A stretch of DNA of 64,000 nucleotides, taken from assembly GCA_934130935.1 (NCBI GenBank), contig CAKOYQ010000007.1:1-64000 (forward strand), read 5' to 3'. The translations under genes and the position numbers were made by a program. Shown in pieces: positions 8,422-16,081 of this stretch; position 1 is the stretch's first letter, and the number at the start of each line of letters is the position of its first letter. The notes under the pieces were generated by a model that was given only the letters and a program-made list of their open reading frames with translations, was not told where the DNA came from and made no database searches. The DNA comes from an uncultured Clostridia bacterium. GTDB lineage: Bacteria; Bacillota; Clostridia; TANB77; CAG-508.

Positions 8422-9648
8422 TTACGACTTCTTTCCAATATAATAGTTCTTTTTTCCCCTTTTAATTATAATATATGTGTCATCAATAAACATTTCATTT
8501 GAAATTGTAATAGCACTATCTGTTACTTTTTCTCCATTAATTGATACTGCTCCACTTTGTACAAATTCTCTAGCTTCCCTTTTACTAGAAGCTGCTCCAA
8601 CATTTACAAGCATATCAATAATTCCAATATCTGTCTCAACATCTTTCATGTCTTGTTCATCAAATAATTCTGTTATGTCTTGTTTTGTTAAATCGTCAAA
8701 TTTGTTATTAAATAAACTTTGTGCTAATTTTTCTGCTCTCTCATATTCCTCTTCTCCATGTAAAAATGTGATTATTTCTCTTGCCAAAGCTTTGTGTGCT
8801 TCTCGTAACTCTGGATGTTCATTATTTTTCTTTTCATATTCTTCAATCTCTTCTTTTGATAAAAATGTATATATTTTTAAATAATCTATTACCATACTAT
8901 CTTCTACATTTACAAAGAATTGATATAATTTATAACTTGATGTTTTTGCTTTATCAAGCCATAAAGCGTTTCCTTCACTTTTTCCAAATTTCTTTCCTTG
9001 TGAATCAGTTACTAATGGCATTGTGAATCCATATACTTCATCACCTGTTGCTCTTCTAATTAAATCTATTCCTGCAGTGATATTTCCCCATTGGTCTGAT
9101 CCCGCACATTGTAAATCTACGCCTTTATTTTCATGTAAATATTTAAAATCTAATGCTTGTAAAATCATATATGAAAATTCTGTATATGTAATTCCTGTAT
9201 CTAGCCTTCTTCTTATAATATCTTTATCTAACATATAGTTAATATTAAAATACTTACCATAGTCTCTTAAAAAGTCAATCACATCTATATTTTTGTACCA
9301 ATCGTAATTATTTACAACTTCAAAACCAAATATATTTTCAACCTGTTTTTTTAAATGCACAAAATTTTCTTGCACTTTTTCCTTACTAATCATAGCTCTT
9401 TCTGTTGTAGGTCTAGGGTCTCCTATCATCCCTGTTCCTGCACCTACCAAAAGTATTGGATTGTGCCCTGCTTCTTTTAACCTTTTTGATATTAAAAAAC
9501 TTGATAAATGTCCTACATGCAAACTATCTGCTGTTGGGTCTGTTCCTATATAAAATGTTAATCCTCCTTTATTTAGTTTACTTTCCAATTCTGGACTTGA
9601 AATATCCTTTATTAGTCCTCTCCATTTTAAATCTTCTACTAATGTCAT
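8422..9648 (-). CDS. tyrS: Tyrosyl-tRNA synthetase
   Basis: The 408-residue class I aminoacyl-tRNA synthetase charges tRNA-Tyr. The HIGH-type motif appears as HVGHL (about residues 43-47), and the KMSKS-type loop as KFGKS (about 220-224). The Tyr-binding DQWGN segment is present. A C-terminal S4 RNA-binding domain spans about 345-405. The ATG has GAAAGGAG upstream. A consensus promoter lies 38-66 nt upstream and the short leader has no room for a T-box. Confidence 0.97.
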   Translation of the reverse strand: MTLVEDLKWRGLIKDISSPELESKLNKGGLTFYIGTDPTADSLHVGHLSSFLISKRLKEAGHNPILLVGAGTGMIGDPRPTTERAMISKEKVQENFVHLKKQVENIFGFEVVNNYDWYKNIDVIDFLRDYGKYFNINYMLDKDIIRRRLDTGITYTEFSYMILQALDFKYLHENKGVDLQCAGSDQWGNITAGIDLIRRATGDEVYGFTMPLVTDSQGKKFGKSEGNALWLDKAKTSSYKLYQFFVNVEDSMVIDYLKIYTFLSKEEIEEYEKKNNEHPELREAHKALAREIITFLHGEEEYERAEKLAQSLFNNKFDDLTKQDITELFDEQDMKDVETDIGIIDMLVNVGAASSKREAREFVQSGAVSINGEKVTDSAITISNEMFIDDTYIIIKRGKKNYYIGKKS

Positions 9649-9685
9649 TGTATTGCTCCTTTCAAAATCGTTTAAATTTTATCAT

Positions 9686-9714
9686 ATTATAACATATTCT
9701 ATTTTTTTTGGCAA
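9686..9714 (-). promoter_or_regulatory. tyrS promoter
   Basis: On the minus strand: TTGCCA, 17-nt spacer, TATAAT, placed just upstream of tyrS. Confidence 0.75.
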
Positions 9715-9782
9715 TTATTTCTCACTTTTTTCTAAAGGACCTTAATTCTATTTTTTAAGGATAAGTTACTTACACATAATAG

Positions 9783-9913
9783 ATAAATAGTCCAAGTACT
9801 CTTACACCCCAGAACAGTGTCAACAGATGAATTGCATAAAATATCTGTAATGGTTTTTATGCAATTCATCTGTTGACACTGTTCTGGGGTGTAAGAGTAC
9901 TTGGACTATTTAT
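9783..9913. repeat. Long-hairpin element B (core-less member)
   Basis: Two perfectly complementary 59-nt arms (9783-9841 and 9855-9913) surround a 13-nt loop, ATATCTGTAATGG without its first pairing base. The arm from TAGTCCAAGT to CATAAA is exactly 53 nt, the same as in elements A and C, and has related but different sequence. The loop matches the 3' edge of their core, so B looks like a core deletion. The right arm includes the stop codon of the gene at 9910, so this hairpin also forms the 3' end of that gene's transcript. Confidence 0.9.
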
Positions 9914-10632
9914 TTTAACTCTTTTAATGCTTTTTCAGTAATCTTTTCCTTATCAAAAAATTTCACTAAAGCAATAATTAAAAATGTAATAGCAAAAGTA
10001 ATCAAATATACTATTATACTTATTTTCCAATTTCCTCTTGAAAAATATTGGCCTACAATCGTTGATGACACAATAGACGGGAACCTACAAAGTGTAGCAA
10101 TAGCAATAAATCTTGCTGGCTTTATTGGGAATAATGCACCTATATAAGTAAGTAAATCTTTTGGAGTCCCAACTATAGCAAAACAAATTGCAAATATAAA
10201 TTCAATATTTTGTGGATTTCGAAAAACTTTACTATTCTCAATTTTATCTATCTTTTCTTTTCCAAACGAATCATATATAAGTTCTTTTCCAAATTTTTTT
10301 GTTAACCAGAAAATCACAGTTGTTGTTAATGCAACAGAAAAGAATATAAATAATGTACCTCCTACAGCTCCATAGCACATTCCTGCAAGTATTTCTAAAG
10401 GTTCACCTGGTAACACGACTAAAAATATTTGTGCAAATTGTAATCCAAGTAATGATAAAAATCCATATATCCCTGAATTATTTACCTTTTCTCTAAATGC
10501 AATTTGTCCTTCATAAGTAGATAAATTTTTCATTACAGGAAATAAATATATTGTCATTCCAATCATTAAAAGTATTGTTACTACAAATACAACAATTTTT
10601 ACTATTTTTAATTTCTTATTTTTATTGCTCAT
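9910..10632 (-). CDS. TVP38/TMEM64 (VTT-domain) membrane protein
   Basis: The protein has 240 residues and about six membrane segments. The VTT/DedA-like core carries LVVLPGEPLEILAGMCYG (about 71-88) with the conserved E/P pattern of re-entrant loops, and a later FAIVGTPKDLLTYIGAL segment. Relatives move or scramble lipids in bacterial and eukaryotic membranes; the substrate here is unknown. It follows the amidase gene by 15 nt, so the two are likely one operon. Hairpin element B begins inside its stop codon. Confidence 0.87.
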   Translation of the reverse strand: MSNKNKKLKIVKIVVFVVTILLMIGMTIYLFPVMKNLSTYEGQIAFREKVNNSGIYGFLSLLGLQFAQIFLVVLPGEPLEILAGMCYGAVGGTLFIFFSVALTTTVIFWLTKKFGKELIYDSFGKEKIDKIENSKVFRNPQNIEFIFAICFAIVGTPKDLLTYIGALFPIKPARFIAIATLCRFPSIVSSTIVGQYFSRGNWKISIIVYLITFAITFLIIALVKFFDKEKITEKALKELK

Positions 10633-10647
10633 TTTTTAGTCCTCTCC

Positions 10648-11286
10648 TTACTTATTGTTTATAGTTTCTATAATACCTTTTGATATTGCCTCAGCATAGT
10701 TTTTTATATTTTCATCAAACAATTTATTATCTTCTTCATCTGAAATAAATCCTAATTCAATTAAACAGCTTGGCATTTTGGTATTATTTAAAACATAGTA
10801 ATCTGTATTTTCCCCTTTTATCGTTCCATATTTTATTCCTCTATCATTTTGAATTTTGGTTTTCTCTATATATTTCATAATATTGGTAGCTAAATTAATA
10901 TCTTTCTTACTTCGTTTGCTATTAATCCATATTTCTATTCCATTTCCTGTATCAGCACTATTTCTATGCAATGAAACAAATAAATTCGCCTTTTTCTTGT
11001 TAGCAATTTTACATCTCTCTTGAAGTGTACATGTTTTATCATCAGTTCTAGTCATAATGACTTTTATATCTTCTTTTTCAAGATATTTTCTGACTAATCT
11101 TGCTACTTTTAAAGTATCATTTTTTTCATATCTATTTTCATCATTTGCCCCAACATCTATGCCACCATGTCCTGCGTCTATACATACAATAATTTTTTTA
11201 CTTTTATTTATAATACCGCTTATTATTATAACACCAATTATTATTAAAACCACTATTACTATTAAAATTTTTATTTTTCTACTCAT
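10648..11286 (-). CDS. CwlD-like N-acetylmuramoyl-L-alanine amidase
   Basis: The protein has 212 residues. It has an N-terminal membrane anchor (about 5-27) and an Amidase_3 zinc domain. The first zinc His lies in CIDAGHGG, followed by a Glu in NRYEKND, a second His in VSLHRNS, and a catalytic Glu in CLIELGF. Such enzymes cleave the amide bond between muramic acid and peptide; the short membrane-anchored form resembles CwlD of spore cortex maturation. The start at 11286 is chosen because AAGGAC precedes that ATG; the ten extra upstream codons have no site. It is 16 nt downstream of the histidine kinase. Confidence 0.85.
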   Translation of the reverse strand: MSRKIKILIVIVVLIIIGVIIISGIINKSKKIIVCIDAGHGGIDVGANDENRYEKNDTLKVARLVRKYLEKEDIKVIMTRTDDKTCTLQERCKIANKKKANLFVSLHRNSADTGNGIEIWINSKRSKKDINLATNIMKYIEKTKIQNDRGIKYGTIKGENTDYYVLNNTKMPSCLIELGFISDEEDNKLFDENIKNYAEAISKGIIETINNK

Positions 11287-11302
11287 ATTTTGTCCTTCTT
11301 TG

Positions 11303-13369
11303 TTAAACTTTTGCAAAAATTATTTTAACTTTGAATAAATCCCCATCCAGTTTTAATTCAAATTTTCCTTTCTGCAATTCTGTTAAATTTTGTGCAATAG
11401 ATATTCCAAGACCGCTTCCTTCAGTAGTTCTTGATTTATCTCCTCTAACAAATCTTTGCATTAATTCTTCTGCCGAAATATTAAGTTTATCTTTGGAAAT
11501 GTTTTTTACCTCAATAATAACATTATTAGCCAAATTATCCTCTTTGCTTTGTTTTATATCAATATATACTCTTGAATTTTCTAATGCATATTTAGATACA
11601 TTACTAAATAAATTTTCAATAATTCTATACATATATCTGCTATCTGCCATAATATCTACTTCATTTTTATCAGCATTTATTATAGTTTCAAGTCCTCGCT
11701 TTTTGAACTTATCCTCAAATTCCCCTGTTGCTTGTTTTACAAGTTCAACAACATTGATTTTTTCTAAATTTAGAGAAATATTTCCTGTTGAAACTTTTGA
11801 TGCTTCAACTAAATCTTCTGTAAGTTTTTTCAATCTCTGAGATTTTGAATCTAATATTTCTATATATTCTTTTGCTTGTTCATTATTTATGTTCTCCTTT
11901 TTTAATAAATCAACATAATTTATTATTGATGTCAAAGGTGTTTTTATATCATGTGAAACATTTGTAATAAGTTCAATTTTCATTCTCTCACTTTTCATTC
12001 TATCTTGAATAGCATTTTCAAATCCATTTGAAATATTATTTAAATATCTTACTGAATTTTTAAATTCATTTTCAAAATCTTCTTCATACAATTTATTAGA
12101 ATTATCTTCTTCATACATTTCTTTTAATTTTCTCTCAATTTGAGAACAGTTTTTAATGAATTTTATTATTTTATATAAAGTTACCGCAATTAGTATAAAC
12201 TCTAGCACTACAACCATTCCACTATTATGAAATACTAAAAAAATGAATATTGCTAATGCACTTATTATTATAAATTTTATAATAACTTTTACTTTTAAAT
12301 CTGATGAATATGTTAATGTATCCCAAACTATTTTTAATTTATGATACACTACACCTCCACATACACATATCCATTTCAGTATCTTACCAGTAATTGTACT
12401 TTTAAAAAATGTTTTTGACTTTATTCTTTTTATTGTAGTATTTAATATTATTGCACATAACACATAAATGACCAAGCCACCTGTTACTACTAAAGAAATA
12501 ATTCCATTATAATCTCTAGTTATTCCTTCTAATAATATAAACGGAATGCATCCAATTATTATTGCAAAAAATATGATTATTTCTAATGGTGTTTTATCAA
12601 AATCGTTTAAAACAATACCGTCTTCTCCTTTTTTGTATCCTATTGATATTATCAAATACATTAAAATTAGTATAATTAATATTGTGCTTACTGGTATTAT
12701 AAAATAACAATATTCTTTAAATATAGAAATTTTATCTAATATATTATTCATTATTGCAACTTGTGAATATTCATAAAAATCTTCAGTATAAGAACTAAAT
12801 ATTTGAAAATCTTCTGCCTTTGCAGTTATATATTCTCTTTTTGGTTGTTCAGTATCTTCTATAGATTCTATGGTATAATAAGTTTTATTAAGATCAGAAA
12901 GATAACGTACTCCAGTGTCTTGAATTATTTTAGAATCAGCTTCCATATTTCCATAAATTATATTTACTTTTTTAGAATCTTTATTTTGTTCTATGTATGA
13001 TTTTATGCTATCTATAGTAAATGTCTGTTCATTTATTGGTACATTTGTTAATGCTTTATTTTTATATATGATTAAAAAATATCTATTTTTTAAATCATCA
13101 TAATAGTCATGTTCATCTGATGTATATTGTATTTTTATATCGCCATCTTGAGTCGAATGAAATGTATTTTTATCGTGTATTAAATCATAAGTTTTTTCTG
13201 ATAAATATCCCATATATGATGATACAAATTCATCAGACGCAAAATATTGTTCTTTATTATAATAATTATTTTCTTTCATTATTATAGAAACTATTGATAA
13301 TACTAATGCCATTATTAAAATCGGTATTACTATATAACTTATCATCTTTAAGATTTTGCTTTGTTTCAT
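11303..13369 (-). CDS. Membrane sensor histidine kinase
   Basis: The kinase has 688 residues. An N-terminal helix (about 12-32) and a large extracytoplasmic region (about 33-210) are followed by several more membrane helices up to about residue 410. The HisKA box NVSHDIKTPL holds the phospho-acceptor His near 471. The ATPase domain (about 540-685) has the N-box NLFSNVSKYA and the G-box GSGLG. It lies downstream of the response regulator, forming a normal pair. The many membrane segments between sensor and kinase suggest sensing in or near the membrane. The signal is unknown. Confidence 0.92.
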   Translation of the reverse strand: MKQSKILKMISYIVIPILIMALVLSIVSIIMKENNYYNKEQYFASDEFVSSYMGYLSEKTYDLIHDKNTFHSTQDGDIKIQYTSDEHDYYDDLKNRYFLIIYKNKALTNVPINEQTFTIDSIKSYIEQNKDSKKVNIIYGNMEADSKIIQDTGVRYLSDLNKTYYTIESIEDTEQPKREYITAKAEDFQIFSSYTEDFYEYSQVAIMNNILDKISIFKEYCYFIIPVSTILIILILMYLIISIGYKKGEDGIVLNDFDKTPLEIIIFFAIIIGCIPFILLEGITRDYNGIISLVVTGGLVIYVLCAIILNTTIKRIKSKTFFKSTITGKILKWICVCGGVVYHKLKIVWDTLTYSSDLKVKVIIKFIIISALAIFIFLVFHNSGMVVVLEFILIAVTLYKIIKFIKNCSQIERKLKEMYEEDNSNKLYEEDFENEFKNSVRYLNNISNGFENAIQDRMKSERMKIELITNVSHDIKTPLTSIINYVDLLKKENINNEQAKEYIEILDSKSQRLKKLTEDLVEASKVSTGNISLNLEKINVVELVKQATGEFEDKFKKRGLETIINADKNEVDIMADSRYMYRIIENLFSNVSKYALENSRVYIDIKQSKEDNLANNVIIEVKNISKDKLNISAEELMQRFVRGDKSRTTEGSGLGISIAQNLTELQKGKFELKLDGDLFKVKIIFAKV

Positions 13370-13398
13370 TTCTTACCTCCTATGTGAAATTATGTATA

Positions 13399-13483
13399 AG
13401 AGACATTTCTTTCATTTTAAAGTATATCAATGTTATTAATATTAAATAATCATCTGATAGATTATAAAGAAAAAAATGTCCCT
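13399..13483 (-). repeat. Inverted repeat between regulator and kinase genes
   Basis: AGAGACATTTCTTT (13399-13412) pairs with a copy around 13466-13483 carrying ATGTCCCT, with one G/A difference and a short bulge. It lies in the 124-nt gap of the two-component operon and could set the relative expression of the two genes. Confidence 0.4.
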
Positions 13484-13493
13484 AGTATATAAT

Positions 13494-14186
13494 TTACCCT
13501 TCTACTTTATATCCAACTCCCCATAAAACTTTTAAGTATTTAGGTTCTTTAGGATTTATCTCAATTTTTTCTCTTATGTGTCTTATATGTACAGCAATTA
13601 CATTTTCTGCAGCATAACATTCACCGTTCCACACGTTTGTATAAATTTCTTCTATTGAAAAAACTTTTCCCTTATTTTCTGTAAGAAATTTTAAAATATT
13701 GTATTCTGTTGGTGTTAATTTAACTTCTATTCCATCTACAATAACTTTCTTTAGTTCATCATCAATTATTAATCCGCCACTTATTATTAATTTTTTATTA
13801 CTACTCTCTTCAAATGCCCCAAATTTTGTATATCTTCTTATTAGTGCATTTACTCTTGCTATTAATTCGATTGGATTAAATGGTTTTGTTACATAATCAT
13901 CTGCTCCTATATTTAGCCCATTTATTTTATCTATATCTTCTGATTTAGCAGATAACATTATTACTGGAATGTTTTTATCTTTTCTAATATCTTCTAGTGT
14001 TTCCAGTCCATCTTTTTTAGGCATCATTATATCTAATATAACTAAATGTATTTCATTATTTTTTATTTGTTCTAATGCTTCTTCACCATCATAAGCTTTA
14101 TAAACTTTGTAGTTTCCTTTTCCAAGATATATTTCTATTGCTTTTACTATTTCTTTATCATCATCAACTACTAATATGTTGTACAT
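13494..14186 (-). CDS. OmpR-family response regulator
   Basis: The protein has 230 residues. The receiver domain has the acidic pair in VVDDDKE, the phospho-acceptor Asp in VILDIMMPKKDG (about 53), the Ser/Thr in IMLSAKS, and Lys in DYVTKPFNP. The C-terminal winged-helix DNA-binding domain (about 130-228) ends LKVLWGVGYKVEG. GAGGTG precedes the ATG at 14186; an upstream GTG overlaps that site and is less likely. It partners the kinase at 11303-13369. Element C lies upstream, between this gene and the divergent pseudouridine synthase. Confidence 0.95.
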   Translation of the reverse strand: MYNILVVDDDKEIVKAIEIYLGKGNYKVYKAYDGEEALEQIKNNEIHLVILDIMMPKKDGLETLEDIRKDKNIPVIMLSAKSEDIDKINGLNIGADDYVTKPFNPIELIARVNALIRRYTKFGAFEESSNKKLIISGGLIIDDELKKVIVDGIEVKLTPTEYNILKFLTENKGKVFSIEEIYTNVWNGECYAAENVIAVHIRHIREKIEINPKEPKYLKVLWGVGYKVEG

Positions 14187-14326
14187 TTTTTTCACCTCTT
14201 TATTTTCATTGATTATATTATATCAAATTTTTCTTAAGAAGAAATAGAGAAATTATTAATTATTTCTTAAATTTAATAGTAAATTGCGTAATATAAGGTA
14301 TTTGCATTAGATTAATAGTTATAAGT

Positions 14327-14610
14327 CAGTAGTTCAAGTGTCTTTATATCTTAGGGAGGTGCCAATAGATAAATTTCATAAAATAAATGAAAGATTTTGT
14401 GTATCTAGTCTTAGCACTAGAAGTTATTGAAGAATCAAATGAGGGATGTTCACGGGCAAACTTATAAGTAAGTTTGAGCTTGAGTGAAAGAGGCTCATTT
14501 GATTCTACTAAAACTTCTGTGATAAGATTGGCTTATCCAAAATCTGTAATGGCTTTTATGAAATTTATCTATTGGCACCTTCCTAAGATATAAAGACACT
14601 TGAACTACTG
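14327..14610. repeat. Long-hairpin element C (variable arms, conserved core)
   Basis: Arms at 14327-14382 and 14555-14610 are complementary over 56 nt with one G/A difference. The core shares most of its sequence with element A, from CATAAAATAAATGAAAGAT to CAAAATCTGTAATGG. Where the core differs it differs on both sides of a stem: GAATCAAATGAG pairs with CTCATTTGATTC here, whereas element A has GCAAATGAG with CTCATTTGC. The element sits in the 578-nt region between two divergent genes, so it is not a simple transcription terminator. No ORF is evident. Confidence 0.9.
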
Positions 14611-14764
14611 CCTCATTTGATAGTGAAACGGTTATTATGTTCTTTAAACTTCTTGAATTAACTAGTAAAATTTGATAAAATTATATTATCAAATTATTTA
14701 CAGAAAGGATTTAATCAATTAAATAAATTTAGAATTTATAAAAATTATTGATTAGGCAAAAAAT

Positions 14765-15661
14765 ATGATTCTAAAATATGTAATTTCAGATACAAAATAC
14801 GAAAATATTAATCAAATTCTAAAACAAGAATTTCATGTTTCTACAAGATTACAACACAAACTTATAAAAAATAAACATATTTATTTAAATAACAAAATCA
14901 TCGATACACGTTCATCTGTTTCTATTAATGATATTATCACTGTTGATCTCGACTTTGATGAGGAAAGTGATAATATAATAGCAACAAATATGCAACTTAA
15001 TATTGTGTATGAAGATAATTGCTTTTTAATTTTAAATAAACCTGCTGGAATTGCTGTTCATCCTTCTATGAAACATTATAATAATAGTATTGCAAATGGA
15101 GTCAAATTTTATTTTGAAGATATTGGATTACACAAAAAAATTCGTCCTATAAACAGACTTGATTTAAACACGTCTGGGTTAGTTATTTTTGCCAAAAATG
15201 AATATGTTCAAGAAACTTTAAGTAAACAGATGGCAGAAAAAATGTTCCAAAAATATTATATTGCAATAGTTGAAGGAATTTTCGAAAAGAAAATTGGAAC
15301 AATAAATTTGCCTATTGCCAGAAAAGAAAACAGTATTATTGAAAGATGTATTTCTCCTATGGGTCAAGAATCTATCACCGACTATGAAGTTATAAATGAA
15401 TTTGATTCTCTTTCTGTTGTTAAATGTCATCTACAAACAGGACGTACTCATCAAATACGTGTACATATGTCTGCAATAGGGCATCCATTATTAGGTGATA
15501 CATTGTATGGTACCTCTTCAACTTTAATTAGTAGACAAGCTTTACATAGTTACAAAATATCTTTTATACACCCTATTACAAATCAAAATATGAATTTTAC
15601 ATGTGAATTGCCTGATGATATGAATTTTATTCAAAAAAATCATGAGTATATCCTAAAATAG
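14765..15661 (+). CDS. RluA-family 23S rRNA/tRNA pseudouridine synthase
   Basis: The protein has 298 residues. An N-terminal S4 RNA-binding domain (about 15-75) is followed by the RluA catalytic domain. The catalytic Asp is in INRLDLNTSGLVIF, where the family usually has HRLD; here His is replaced by Asn. Further motifs are LNKPAGIAVHPS and the C-terminal GRTHQIRVHMSAIGHPLLGD. The exact target base cannot be read from sequence. It is one of few plus-strand genes and converges on rnpB, whose 3' end is 17 nt away. The ribosome binding site is weak (AGG, 8 nt). Confidence 0.9.
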   Translation: MILKYVISDTKYENINQILKQEFHVSTRLQHKLIKNKHIYLNNKIIDTRSSVSINDIITVDLDFDEESDNIIATNMQLNIVYEDNCFLILNKPAGIAVHPSMKHYNNSIANGVKFYFEDIGLHKKIRPINRLDLNTSGLVIFAKNEYVQETLSKQMAEKMFQKYYIAIVEGIFEKKIGTINLPIARKENSIIERCISPMGQESITDYEVINEFDSLSVVKCHLQTGRTHQIRVHMSAIGHPLLGDTLYGTSSTLISRQALHSYKISFIHPITNQNMNFTCELPDDMNFIQKNHEYILK

Positions 15662-15678
15662 GATTTCTCATGATTTTT

Positions 15679-16040
15679 CAAGTAAATCTATAAGCCGGGT
15701 TCTGTCATTTAAAATAGTCATTTATCTAGGACATATATTGCTATATGCCTCAAGCCACACAAATCAGAAGACACCGAGCAAGTTTAATCTTCTACTTAGG
15801 TGTTGCTCCAGATGGGGTTTACACTGTCCCAGTATGTCACCATACCAGCGGTGAGCTCTTACCTCGCCTTTTCATCCTTACCTTTATTCTTTCATTCAAA
15901 AGTTAAAGGCGGTTATTTTCTGTTGCACTTTCCTTAAGGTCTCCCTCACTAGACGTTATCTAGCATCATTGCTCTATGGAGCCCGGACTTTCCTCTCGTA
16001 ATTCCTTTCGAAATTTACCAGCGACTATTTAATTTACTTG
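15679..16040 (-). ncRNA. rnpB: RNase P RNA
   Basis: The minus strand carries the conserved 5' core GAGAGGAAAGTCCGGGCTCC near 15980-16000 and the 3' core ending GACAGAACCCGGCTTAT near 15687-15703. The two ends pair as helix P1 (CAAGTAAATTA with TAGATTTACTTG). The length of about 362 nt is typical. This is the catalytic RNA that trims tRNA 5' leaders. Ends are placed from P1 and the promoter. Confidence 0.95.
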
Positions 16041-16046
16041 AATTTT

Positions 16047-16075
16047 ATTATACCATGTTTAAATCCACTTGTAAA
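16047..16075 (-). promoter_or_regulatory. rnpB promoter
   Basis: On the minus strand: TTTACA, 17-nt spacer, TATAAT, with transcription expected about 7 nt downstream at the first base of helix P1. Confidence 0.8.
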
Positions 16076-16081
16076 GAAAAA

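Noticed and set aside
9649..9760. T-box leader for tyrS
   Set aside because: The promoter leaves only about 30 nt of leader and no T-box sequence is seen.
13398..13484. A fourth member of the A-C hairpin family
   Set aside because: The inverted repeat is short, lacks the TAGTYCA and CATAAA ends and has no core.
7481..14610. Elements A-C as insertion sequences
   Set aside because: They encode no transposase and I see no clear target duplication. A non-autonomous element remains possible and is discussed as a finding.
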